64,000 bases of DNA, from NCBI GenBank assembly GCA_003116975.1, contig BGKB01000046.1, positions 433,538 through 497,537 on the forward strand, written 5' to 3'. Shown piece after piece: positions 44,167-54,220 of the stretch. The stretch comes from Aurantiochytrium sp. KH105. Taxonomy: Eukaryota; Sar; Bigyra; Thraustochytrida; Thraustochytriidae. Within the stretch, counting starts at the first letter, position 1. Every line of letters begins with the position of its first letter. The position numbers and the translations under genes were made by a program. The notes under the pieces were generated by a model. That model had not been told where the DNA came from. It was given only the letters and a program-made list of their open reading frames with translations, and ran no database searches.

Positions 44167-45039
44167 CTAGGCCATCACTTGAAAAAGAGGCTCTAGCTCG
44201 CCTTGTGCTTGGTCCTGTCGGAGCTCCTCGAGCGAGGCTTCCTCCACGCAAATATGGCCGAAAGGATCGTATTCGCTGTCGCGCATGAAATTATCCAACT
44301 TGACGCGCAATTGCGCGGAAAGTGTCTTTTTCAGAGCGGCGGTGCGTTGCTTGTGAAGCGACGACTTGCCCGACATTTCGCTCTTTTCCAAGAGTTCGCA
44401 AAGGTCCTCGTCCTCGAGAAACTCCTCCATGACGGCCATGCTGGCGTCAAGAACAAAGTAGCAGGTGCAAACGGGGCTGTGTGGCTTGAAGTGGTTAAAG
44501 AGGCGCTTTAATCGCGTATCCTTGCCTCGCACGACACCAAAGAACACCTCGTTGAGGTACTCGCAGAGCGCCACGACGGTCGCCGACGCATCGATGGGCT
44601 TGCCCGCCTGGCGAAGCGCGACCATGCGGCCCACGAGGGTGTCAATGACAAAGTTCTTGAAGGCTTCCTCTGCAGCGTCCCGTGCTGCATTTTCCTCGAG
44701 GTTGGTGAGGCCCGCGTGGTAGTGGCTGACGCTGCGAAACTGCTCTTCGAGCCGGACCGAGCGTTTGCGCCAGGATTCTCGCCGTTGCTCGAGCTGCGCG
44801 GCCACGAGTTTCTTGGACGCCGACGACTGCGCGAACTCGAGCATCTTGGAGGCGTCCACGCCCGGCGGGCTCACGCCGCGCTGCGCGGGCTGCACGGACG
44901 TGCGCCTCGCGGTCGACACCTGCCCGTCCTCCGGGCTCGACGACAGGTACCTCGCGTCGTCGTCGTCGGCGGCCGCCAGCGCTCCCGGCTCCAGCATCGT
45001 CCCGCTCTCCGCGCGCATTTTGCCCGCGCACCCGCCCAT
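44167..45039 (-). CDS. Small helical protein with putative N-terminal acylation
   Basis: The 290-residue product begins MGGCAGK. Gly2 and Cys4 fit dual N-myristoylation and palmitoylation, although the Ser/Thr usually found at position 6 is absent, so this is tentative. Residues 10-65 are low-complexity (Asp and Ser/Thr/Pro). A charged helical domain follows from about residue 75 to the end, with a hydrophobic core segment (FFGVV), a Cys pair (VCTCYF) and a Leu/Glu-rich helix (MEEFLEDEDLCELLEKSE). The C-terminus is acidic. I do not recognise the family; a membrane-anchored regulatory or scaffold protein is plausible. ATG 45039 is the first in frame. A GCAAGT motif cluster lies 520-570 bp upstream. 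Confidence 0.6.
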   Translation of the reverse strand: MGGCAGKMRAESGTMLEPGALAAADDDDARYLSSSPEDGQVSTARRTSVQPAQRGVSPPGVDASKMLEFAQSSASKKLVAAQLEQRRESWRKRSVRLEEQFRSVSHYHAGLTNLEENAARDAAEEAFKNFVIDTLVGRMVALRQAGKPIDASATVVALCEYLNEVFFGVVRGKDTRLKRLFNHFKPHSPVCTCYFVLDASMAVMEEFLEDEDLCELLEKSEMSGKSSLHKQRTAALKKTLSAQLRVKLDNFMRDSEYDPFGHICVEEASLEELRQDQAQGELEPLFQVMA

Positions 45040-46528
45040 GCTGCCCTGCCTGCCACGCCTCGCCGCGCGTGCTCCTCAGCCGCCGCTCGCGACCGCGTCC
45101 GGCGCCGCGGGGGCTCGCGGCCTCGCGCCTGCCGCCTCGACCTGCCGAGGGACGGCCGGCGGGATGCAGATTTGAATTTGAATTGAAACCCAAGGGACGA
45201 AATGAATGAATGAACGCCGCTCGCTCGCTCGCTCGCACGAAGGGACGAGTCGACCGAACCGAGCAGAAGGCCTCCCGTACCTCCACGCGGTACCTCCAAT
45301 CTCCGCCGGCCGCCGCGCGCCGTCTCGCGCAGCCGCTCTCGGGCGCGAGCGGGCGCGGTGGACGGGAGGGCGGGGGCGCGGCCTGCACCTGGCTGCCGCA
45401 GCTGCTGGCCTCGCGCGCGGTTTGGGGTCTGGTTTGCGGCGCCGCGGAGACGAAAAACACACGGACACAAGTCAAGTTTTTCTGTGACTGTGCGTGAAGA
45501 AAATAAAGCAACTAGCCGGGCACGCGCGCTGACAGGGCGCCCAGGCAGGAAGAAGCAGAGCAAGTGGGCGGCGCGCGATAGCCGACTTGCGGCGCGCGAT
45601 AGCCGACTTGCGGCGCGAGAGATGCACTTCGGGGCGCCGCGCGCGCAGCACAGAGCGGCAACGCGAGCCGAGAGGTCGGAGGCCACGCGCCCCGTCTCCA
45701 GAAAGCCAGCGACCGCGCTCGCTTCGCTTTCTCGCTTTCTCGCCGCCTTTGCTGTGTTGCGTTGGCGCTTTCTGTGTTGCTTGGTTGCTTTGCTTGCCAT
45801 TGCTTGGTTGCTTCGATGCTTTGTTGCTTGGCTTGGCTCGGCTCGTGTCGCTTGCGCTGGTCGCTGCAGCTGCTCGCAGTCGCGCGTGCAGGGGTTGTTT
45901 TCTTGGCTTTCTTGGCGCGCGACCCCTTCGAGTGGTGGTGTGGAAAAGGGCGCGCGCCTCCGAGTCGCCTCGGGCGGGAGTGACTGTGACTGACTGGCCG
46001 ACGGACAGCTGGCTGAGGCGGCGGCGCGAAATATGATGGCGAGAGATGCGAGATGACGTGAACGAAACGAGATGAGACGAAGGAGGCATGGGAGATCGCG
46101 TGGGACGTGCTCCACAACCACCCTCGCTGCCGCCGGGGCGGGCCGGGGCAAAGCAGCAGCTGCAGAGGCGGCGAGCGGAGGGCGCGGGAAGCGACGTCGA
46201 GCGAGGCTGGCCGCAATAACACCTCCCTCTCATCGCTGGGCGAACGAGAGGCTGCGGGCGGGCGAGCGAGCGAGGGAAAGGAGCCCCGAAATGGGCACGT
46301 GCCACTTGCGTACAGTACGTTTGTTGCGTTGGCGCACTGCACAGCGCGAGCTTCAGCGTCGTCGGCACGGCTGGCGCTTCTCGTTGGACGAGGGGGAAAA
46401 GGACGCGCCTCTTGACCGACCGTTCGGCCAGTCAGATGCGATCATCGCTCGAAACAATGGCAAGAAATCAATAATGTTGTAGGTAGTATAGAGTAAGACA
46501 GACAGGCAGAGAGAATAGCGTCCTCGTC
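45040..46528. other. Promoter region of the MGGC gene and 3' flank of the LRR-Roco-TIR gene
   Basis: A GC-rich 1.5-kb spacer between two tandem minus-strand genes. GCAAGT motifs occur at 45560-45611 and a partial at 46303-46309. TTGCTT/GCTTGG repeats occupy about 45750-45850. Long overlapping minus-strand frames (for example 44871-46151) reflect GC bias and overlap the real gene, so they are not called. Confidence 0.5.
45560..45611. promoter_or_regulatory. GCAAGTSGG motif cluster upstream of the MGGC gene
   Basis: One forward copy begins at 45560. Two nearly identical reverse copies, 21 bp apart, end at 45590 and 45611; both read GCAAGTCGGCTATCGCGC on the minus strand, the gene's own strand. 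They lie about 520-570 bp upstream of the ATG at 45039. Confidence 0.5.
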
Positions 46529-49500
46529 TCAGTTTTGCCGCATCCAGGTTGAGAAAGTCTCCCGACGGGACGCCGCGGTGGTGCTCTCTTCAGAAGGCAC
46601 CATCGCGTCCTCCTGCGAGGCGAGGATGGCTCGAATCGCCAGCTCAAGGTCATCGACCTCTGACGCAAGATCCGGCATCCGAACACACAATGCATCTTCG
46701 TTCCACGAAGTACCAAAGCGTCCCTCCCACTCGCTCACATCCATCATGTCATCATCAACCACGTAAGGGAGCATGTTCGCAGCCCGGACACGCTGAAGGG
46801 CATAGCAAAACTCGTCGCGACAGGTGTCATGCTCCGTCTTGTCCCGATTGACCCTCTGCATGTACGTTCGGGTGACAAAAACCACAACAGCCTTCGACCG
46901 GTCAATGCCGTTCACCATGGAGTCGAGTGTGTCCGCATTCTCGTCTACTTCTTCGTGCTGCTGCTCCACCTCTTCTTCCTCACGAAGCCAACAGAGAATT
47001 CCACGCGCCTCGAGAGCCTCCGCCACAACTTCGACCTTTGCATGATGTTCATCAATTCCATCCAAAGCATGCAAAAGATAGACGTCGAAAGGTTTGTCCG
47101 TGCTTAGCAAACAATCAGCCGCATCGGCGCCCTCTACAAACTGTTCAAACGCTGTCAAGGGCAGAGATTTAGAGCCCAAGGACGCAACATGCGATCTTGC
47201 ATAATTCAGGGCTTCATCGATGTCCTCCAGAGAAGCGCAAGCGGCTCTGCGATCTGTACCGTCGGAACTGATAAAAAGCTCCCCACCGAGTTTGCCCTTT
47301 GTGAACGAGACGTTGATGGACTTGAGACTATTCATGATCAGTTTGACGTGATTCGTCAAACTCTTGTACACGGACTGCTTCGAAAAGTACAGCAGCACTC
47401 GATTGTCGCTCGTCTCCAAAATCATGCGCACATCGTCAATAACGACAGCCGCAAAGTCGGAATACAAAGCAGGACTCGCAACGCTCATGAGTGCCGGAAG
47501 GCTTTGCGCGAGGCTAGCAATCAGGCGTTGAAATATGTCTTCGGGTAAAACCGCAAACTGGATGTATGCCAGGACATGTCCTTTGCCCAAATCTCGGAGG
47601 GCGTTCTCTCTATCATCCTTATCAACAGGACGCAAAAGACTTGGCAGCAACAATGCGCCTTCTTCGTCGTCATCATCGTCTTCGCCGATCCAGGGACTCG
47701 GGCACGCCAACAGCATCGTTTGCGCTAGCTTGGCGAGGTAGGCGATCGGTTGATCTCGCCACAGCCTTTCCAGTAGATCACGACTGGCCACGCCTCGCAC
47801 TGATCGATCGTCAAACGGACTCAGTGACTGCAAGGCGCTCTCTTCGTCATCGTCGCTCATTCGAGGACTCATATCAGTCGTCAGCGTTGGCGTAATCAGC
47901 GCCATGAACTGGTCCATCGCTTGGCTCCAAAGACCCTGATTCCCAGCTTCACGGCCTGGCCAGTCATCGAGCGCTCCCTCGAGCTCGGGCGGAAAACCTT
48001 TGTTGTCGCCGCCGGCGCCGTCGACGCCGTCGACTTCATCATCATCCTCCTTCCGTTTGTCCATGCTCGGATCACGAATCACGCTTGAGAGGCTTCTCAG
48101 CAACCATTGCGGCCGGGTCACGACAGTCCGGTGCAGCTCGTCGTTCTGGCCTGTCGCCAGATGCACGAGCGCCCCAACTTCGTGCATGTACCTGAGCATC
48201 TTGTGCGATTCCTCTTTCGATATGTAGCACTTTTCTTTTGCTATTTTCTTCACTTCATCCAGTGAAACGAAGTTGTTCTCTTGCGAGAGAAGCTGCTTCA
48301 AGCAGTACGACCACCGCAGGGGAACCTTTTGCTTACAAAAGTCTTTCTCCGCGACACTTTCGAACAGCGCCGAGCGGAGGCGTGCTACTCGTTCGCCTGC
48401 GTCCTCTTCGTCAGTGTTATCGATGGGGAAGAAGTGAAGCCTTTCCGCCTCGTTTCGCACCACAGATGCCTTGACATCGCTTCTCATCAGTATCTTGGCA
48501 TCGAGTGTTTTATTGATCGTCTGGTGATCCTCCGGGTCCGGGACCTGGTCCAAATGAGTGCCGACGATCACAATGTTGGCATTTGGCGCGTGCAAACGAA
48601 TGGAGCCAATCCAGAAGCGAAGTGCCTTCAGCGCGTCCTCTTGTGAGTCGAGGTGTTCCAAGTCTCTCTCATCCAGGACTCCCGCACGCCTCGTCTTGCC
48701 CAGCACCTCGCGCATGTCAAAGACCAACGCATAGACGCCATGCTGCGTGAGAAAGAGGCGGTGCAGGGAATGAAACATCTCTTGCCCGCTGTGGTCCCAG
48801 ATCATGAAACTGACTTCCTCGTCCGGCTTGTGCGCTTGCTCCTTGACGTGCAGACGAACTGGAGTCTCGATAGCCTGTGAGATCTCCTTCTCGTCAAAGT
48901 GCGGTACTTGGCCACGCGAAGCACTTGCCCGCGTTGTGGCGCGAACGCTCTTGCGAGGGACAGATAAGAGTGCCGCGACCTTGGACATGCGACGGGAAAG
49001 GCGTTGAGCTAGATTCGGTTGACGGTACGCATATTTTGCAAGTTGAACCCCCAGATCGGCGTTGTCGATCTTCTCACTCATCTTCCAGTCACGTGTGTAC
49101 AAGAGGGCAAGATCCACACCGACCGTCGGATCGTACTCGGGGTTGAATGCCTGATTGAGGAGCGAGCGGACCATCGCCGTCTTGCCCACGGAGACCTTGC
49201 CCACAACGATGAGCTTGGCGCGGCCCCAGCGTACCGATTCGTTGGCCTGAAGGGCCTCTTGCGCAGCCAGGTTAAGACTCTGCACCTCTCCCATTACGAG
49301 CTTGAGGTGAGCCCTGATACGAGCCGCGCCCACAGAGTCTTTCGAGTTAAGTCTGCATGACGGGTGTGTTAGTACGAGGTCATCTTTGGCTTCTCTCTCG
49401 TAATGCAACGTACTCGATCTCACGAAGAATCTCGTTGCTTTCCAAAGCCGCGGCCAGTGCCCCAGTACCCACGTCGCCCATTTTGGTTTCCCAGAGGCTG

Positions 49501-52500
49501 TGCAAAAGTTGCGCAACGCCAATACGTTAATAATCATCATCGTCAGCAAAGCTCTGATTTGCCCCACTGCCTTTCTCCGCGTACAAAATACAACGTACTT
49601 CAACTCTTCCAGCGACGAGGAATTCTCCTTAAGGGCGCTCGCCAAGGCCACAACGCCATCATCGCCGATTGGATTGGAGCTAAGACTGCGCTTTCACATC
49701 CAGAAGTAATGTTGTGAAGTTGGTACAAAATTGCAGAGTGGAATAGGTTGGGTAGCAAAGCAGCGTGAGAGAATGAGAGAGAGAGAGAGAGCGCAAGGCA
49801 GACGATGATGGAGGGACCCAGACGTCATGTTTGGTGCAAGAGTATACATTATAGCGCAAAACCGCCCTGGTTAGCTTCTCCTGCGTCTTGCAAACATTCA
49901 TCATTTCCTTCTCGCGACTTACTCGAGGTGTTTCAGGGACGTATTTCTAATAAGCGCGGTCCCGAAGGCCTCTGCACCGTCAGCGCCAATACTGTTCTCG
50001 CAAAGACTGTGCTTGTTTGCACAATCGTTGATTCGAAGAAGAAAACAAGTCGCAGCAAAAGAGCGATCGTAAAGCATGCGGGAGAGAGGAAATAACGATG
50101 CTGCTGTGAGTTGTCAAATCAAAATGTGAATGGTTTGCAACGGAAAGAGGGAATGTGCGCATCATTAAACCCCTCTCACTCTTTGCGCACCGTGCTTCTT
50201 TGTCTCACGCGTACTTACAAGATCTTTTGTAGCGAGGCGTTCTTTGCGAGGCCGTCCGCTAGCGCCTTCGCGCCATCCGAGTCGATTCCGCAATTGGAAA
50301 GGCTGCGGTGTTGCGCATGAAGTACACATGGAATAGGCAAATGACAACCGCGCCGGAGTTATGAATTTGTAAAAGTCATTTGTGTGTGTGTCGCAACGTG
50401 AGTATTACTCTTCGATCCTCCCGTTCACTCGGACACATGCATTCTTTCATCACTGCCACGTACTCTAAACGTAGGAGGGCTGTGTTCTTTGCGAGCGCGG
50501 CCCCTAGCGCTTTTGCGCCATCTGAACCAATCTTGTTCATGTCAAACCTGCGCTCGTGATAAATGAGAGAAGAGACCCATTCATCGGTGGGGGACGACGA
50601 GTATCAAATAAGTTGAAATTGGTGAGTTGTTCTTGCTTCTGATACGCGTTTTCTCTTTCGGCCGATACCACTTACGAAAGCTCCTCTAACGACGAATTCA
50701 TGACGAGCGCGCCGGCCAGAGCCTTTGCGCCATTTGGGCCCAGATCGTTCTCGCAGACGCTACGTTCGTGAATTGTGGACATACCGTAAAGACGTTAACA
50801 TACCACAAAGAGAGCATGCATTTCGGTCAGTCTTTCTCAGTCCAAACACCTTTCTCATCATCGTCATCATCATTAGTACCATGCGACTTACTCGATCAAA
50901 AGCAACGAAGAATTCTTTCCAAGCCCTAGAGCCAGCATTGACGCGCCATCATCGCCAATGGCATTGAAACCAAGGCTGTGACACGGGAAAGGTAACGACA
51001 AATGTCGATAGGCCCGTGCATCAGAAGAACGATTCATTCATTCATACATACTGATTAGTCTTCCTTGATCCTTGCGCGCGCCATTTAACTCTTCACATGC
51101 ATCACCTACTTCAACTTTTGCAGCCGCGAGTTCGTCACGAGCGCAGCGCCCAGGGCTTTTGCGCCGTCCGAGCCGATCGTGTTAGTCATGAGACTGCGTA
51201 TCAGATGTACATAGAGGAGCAAGAGAAGAGTGACAGGTTACGACAGCGCCGTACATTTCGCAAGGTAACGAAGATGGGGCCATTGCATGCGGTGGTCAGC
51301 CATTCTCGTCAATCTGTATCTTCGATTCCATCGCGAACCGCTTACTTGATTTCTTTCAGCGACAGGTTTCGCGCAAGGGCTCCTCCCAGCGCTTTGGCGC
51401 CATTTGAGCCAATTTGGTTGTTCGTGAGACTGCATACATGCGCCATGGTCATGTGCATTGTTTTCAAATGTAGCATGAAGAAGTCAATGGCATCGAGAAT
51501 TGTTGATTCAATTCGTTTTACGTCAGATGCGCACGTGTGCTCGTGAGTTTCTCGAGCTCCCATCATGAATTCCTTTCCTTTTATAGCGTACTCTAAAATC
51601 TGCAGCGAGGAGCTTACCACGAGCGCCCTTGCCAGCTCTACTGCCCCCAGGTCGCCAACTTTGTTCCCAAGGAGCCTACGCAGATTTTGTACTGGTCAGT
51701 CGTTTTCACTCCTTTCACACTTTCCTTTTGCCTCTTCGTCACTTACTTTAACTCCTGAAGTGACACATGCTCTGCAATCGCGCTCGCAAGCGCTTGTGCG
51801 CCACTCCACCCGATTCGATTTTCGTCGAGCCTGCGCTCCGTGAGTGCTGGTCCTTGTCAGTTCCTCTTTGTTTGTGCGAACAGTCTAATTTTTTCCCCCT
51901 CATCACATCTTGCAACACGTACTCGAGGTTTCGCAGCGACGAATGTTTTGCAAGCACGCCAACGAGCGCTTTCACGCCATCCAAACCAATGTCGTTGCCA
52001 CAGAGTCTGCAGTTTCCACATCACGCCCGTCCGGAAGCAAGGCAAAGCGAGGTACAGGACAAGTGTGCCAGAGAAGTTAGATTTTTGCGGATGAGACAAG
52101 CATCTCACGCACACTCCTTCTCGCAAGACTTACTGAAGTTCTCGCAAGGACGAGGTCTTCATGAGCGCATTCGCAATCACAACAATGCTTTCATCGCCCA
52201 AATCAGAACGATACATACTACACCATGTAAAAACGACAACAGTATACCAGAGTTAGTTGGTTGGGTTCGGTACACTGTGTACGTGATCAAGTCCATCCTT
52301 TCGTTGACGCGAACTCATTCTGTGTCGTCTTTTGAACATGACTTACCCTAGGTGTTGTAGTGAGTCGTCCTTTGCAAGCGCGTCGGCAAGCACTTTTGCG
52401 CTTTCAAGGTCACATTTCGCAAGTGCTAGACTGTTCGTGGTATGGTCGGGGTGAACCGAATCAGAGATGTGCCAAGGACAATATCAGACCATGGACGTGG

Positions 52501-52677
52501 CACGATTGAAGTGCGTGGTTGTTAGGAGCTCGTTTTACCACTATTTGAATTGATTCGCTCTCTCAAAACCTACTGGACTCTCTCTTTGCCCTCGGCTATC
52601 GCCTTGAGCTCCTTTGCGAGACCTTCTTTGGTATAGTGGCGCGACGCTTCGCCCACTCTGCTTTCAGCTCCCCCCAT
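46529..52677 (-). CDS. LRR-Roc-COR-TIR protein (Roco family), 16 exons
   Basis: Spliced product of 1368 residues. Exons: 52677-52574, 52430-52347, 52217-52134, 52006-51923, 51830-51747, 51675-51592, 51429-51346, 51193-51110, 50975-50892, 50759-50676, 50547-50464, 50302-50219, 50006-49923, 49685-49599, 49497-49414, 49352-46529. All introns are GT-AG, phase 2, 61-237 nt. Exon 1 gives 34 residues. Exons 2-15 each encode one leucine-rich repeat of the RNI/NLRC type (L-x-x-N-x-I-G-x-x-G-A-x-x-L-A-x-A-L). Exon 16 encodes a Roc GTPase (GKVSVGKT 479-486, DHSGQ 614-618, THLD 693-696), a COR domain (PQWLLRSLSSVI), and from about 1180 a TIR domain (FDVYLLHA, GIDRSKAVVVFVTRTYM) with a CRDEF Glu at about 1275 at the expected NADase position. 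No kinase domain is seen. Roco proteins are signalling GTPases, and TIR suggests a death or defence role (inference). Confidence 0.85.
49414..52430 (-). repeat. Array of 14 single-repeat LRR exons
   Basis: Fourteen exons, thirteen of 84 nt and one of 87 nt, each encode one 28- or 29-residue LRR. They are separated by unrelated introns of 61-237 nt. Every exon begins with one base completing a codon and ends with two bases of the next, so all are phase-symmetric. Splice boundaries fall at the same position in every repeat, directly after the L-x-x-L turn. The exons are clearly homologous, but the introns are not, which points to old exon duplication. Confidence 0.85.
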
Positions 52678-54220
52678 ATCGCCGGACTGCTGTTGCTTGC
52701 ACGTGTGAGAAGTCACCTAGGGCTCGCAATGCGACGAAGCAAGTCCGCCAAGCGAGCCTCGCGCTTGCGAGCACGTGCACGCCTAGGGCGCGTCGTGAGC
52801 GAAGCGAGAGACGACGCGCAGCCCTCGTGTAGGCGCGTTTAAGATTTGCACAGCCCACCGGTCGAATCCTTGGCAGCAGCAGCCGTGCCTCTGCCAAAGA
52901 AGAAGGCAAGTTCGAGTTTTACACACTCATATCTTCGGCATGTGCAACGAGGTCTAACCTGACCCATCATCCTCGATGTCTACTACGGGACAGGGGGGGT
53001 ATAAAGCACGTTTCGGTGGTACTGTCTTACCCATCCCGACCTCCGCTTCAAAGATACGTGAAAAGAGAAAAAAGAAGCTAGTAATCAGAGGTGTGTAGAG
53101 CAAGCGTGAGAGTGAGCAATCTTTAGAGGCAAGGTCGATGTCTAGGGTTTTTCACAGAGAACCAGCTTGATAAAGTTGCTGTTCTATATCGGAATTCGCA
53201 CATCCCAGAGCATTGAACACGTGCTCTTAGAGGGAACAATGCGTGCGGTCTTAGATTTCAGACAGCCGTGAAGAGTTGCGTGATCGTGCTAGAGAAAGGG
53301 AATCATCTGTCACTAGAGAAACACCAGGGACGGTCACGAAACAAAGAATTGCGCTGCCTTAGGAAGAGGCCGTTTCGGAATGATATGGGAAGACGCAGTG
53401 CAGTCGCAAGATAGACCTAGTGTGCCTCAGCAGCACGCACAGTCAGTGAATGCCCGTTTCTATAGCGTGATACTCGATCGACATTCTAGTGCGTGTTAGC
53501 CTAAGATCGAACGTTTCGTCTTCGAATACGATCGTCTTGTAGGCCAAGACGGCAAAGTGGGCATTACAAATTTATGCATTTTGGCGTCGCATTTTGGCAA
53601 TAAAAACTTCATGAGTGGCGAGGGGGAAAAGAGCTAGTAGAAATACTCACCGATGCACATTTCACTGTCTGGGCCTCAGCTTCCACTCTCGTAAACTCCA
53701 TTATCATCTTCACGTATGCGTCGGACTTTTGTCCGTTGAGAGGAGCAATGGCCTTTATCCCAGTGGGCGTCAACACAGCATGGAGCTAATAGATTTGTTC
53801 TGTTACCGCTTCCTGGAACCAAAACAATAGCTCACTCGAGTCAAGTCAGCTATTTGCCACTCACAGTGGGTGTAGCTAGCCTATATTTTATCAGAAAAAC
53901 GATGCAAGGTAAAAAGTACCGTTGATTTTTTTTTAACTACCAACTAGGCCGACCTAGTATGCAACGAAAGATAAAAAGACACCGTAAAAACGTATCATGG
54001 AACCAACGTGGAAGTTCGATGGATGCACTTGCTTGGCCGTCTGCCGCAGCTCGTACTTGCCAAAGAACCTAAAATGAACTGAGTCGTGCTCTTTTTATTT
54101 TAGTTCATGTTTTCACGTACAAAAAACCTGGCCTGACGCGTGGGGCTCAGCAGCTCTTGGGCAGCAAATCGCTTTCACGAAGAATAGGTTCACTTCTGGA
54201 ATCGTGAGCAGTCGAGAAAG
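52678..54220. other. Divergent intergenic region of LRR-Roco-TIR and membrane-protein genes
   Basis: About 1.5 kb between two divergent start codons. GC-rich with GCGAGC-type short repeats near 52740-52830, a G-run followed by TATAAA at about 52995-53013, then more AT-rich unique sequence from 53050 on, including a T-run near 53930. I looked for tRNA and 5S genes because of a GGTCGAATCC stretch at about 52859-52868, but no cloverleaf could be formed. No gene is supported. Confidence 0.5.

Noticed and set aside
44871-46151. Minus-strand 426-codon frame in the GC-rich upstream region
   Set aside because: It overlaps the N-terminal part of the MGGC gene in another frame, is low-complexity (Arg/Ala/Ser), and covers the promoter motif cluster.
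46529-49651. Reading the LRR-Roco-TIR gene as a single 1040-codon ORF starting at 49651
   Set aside because: The first 100 codons of that frame run through two introns and one LRR exon. Acceptor and donor sites, frame continuity and LRR register all support the spliced model.
49414-52430. Regularly spaced repeats reminiscent of a CRISPR array
   Set aside because: The 84-nt units are homologous coding exons with GT-AG junctions and diverged sequence. Spacers are introns of variable length in a eukaryotic gene.
52800-52920. Possible tRNA or 5S gene around a GGTCGAATCC stretch
   Set aside because: No matching acceptor stem, D-arm or anticodon arm could be formed around it.
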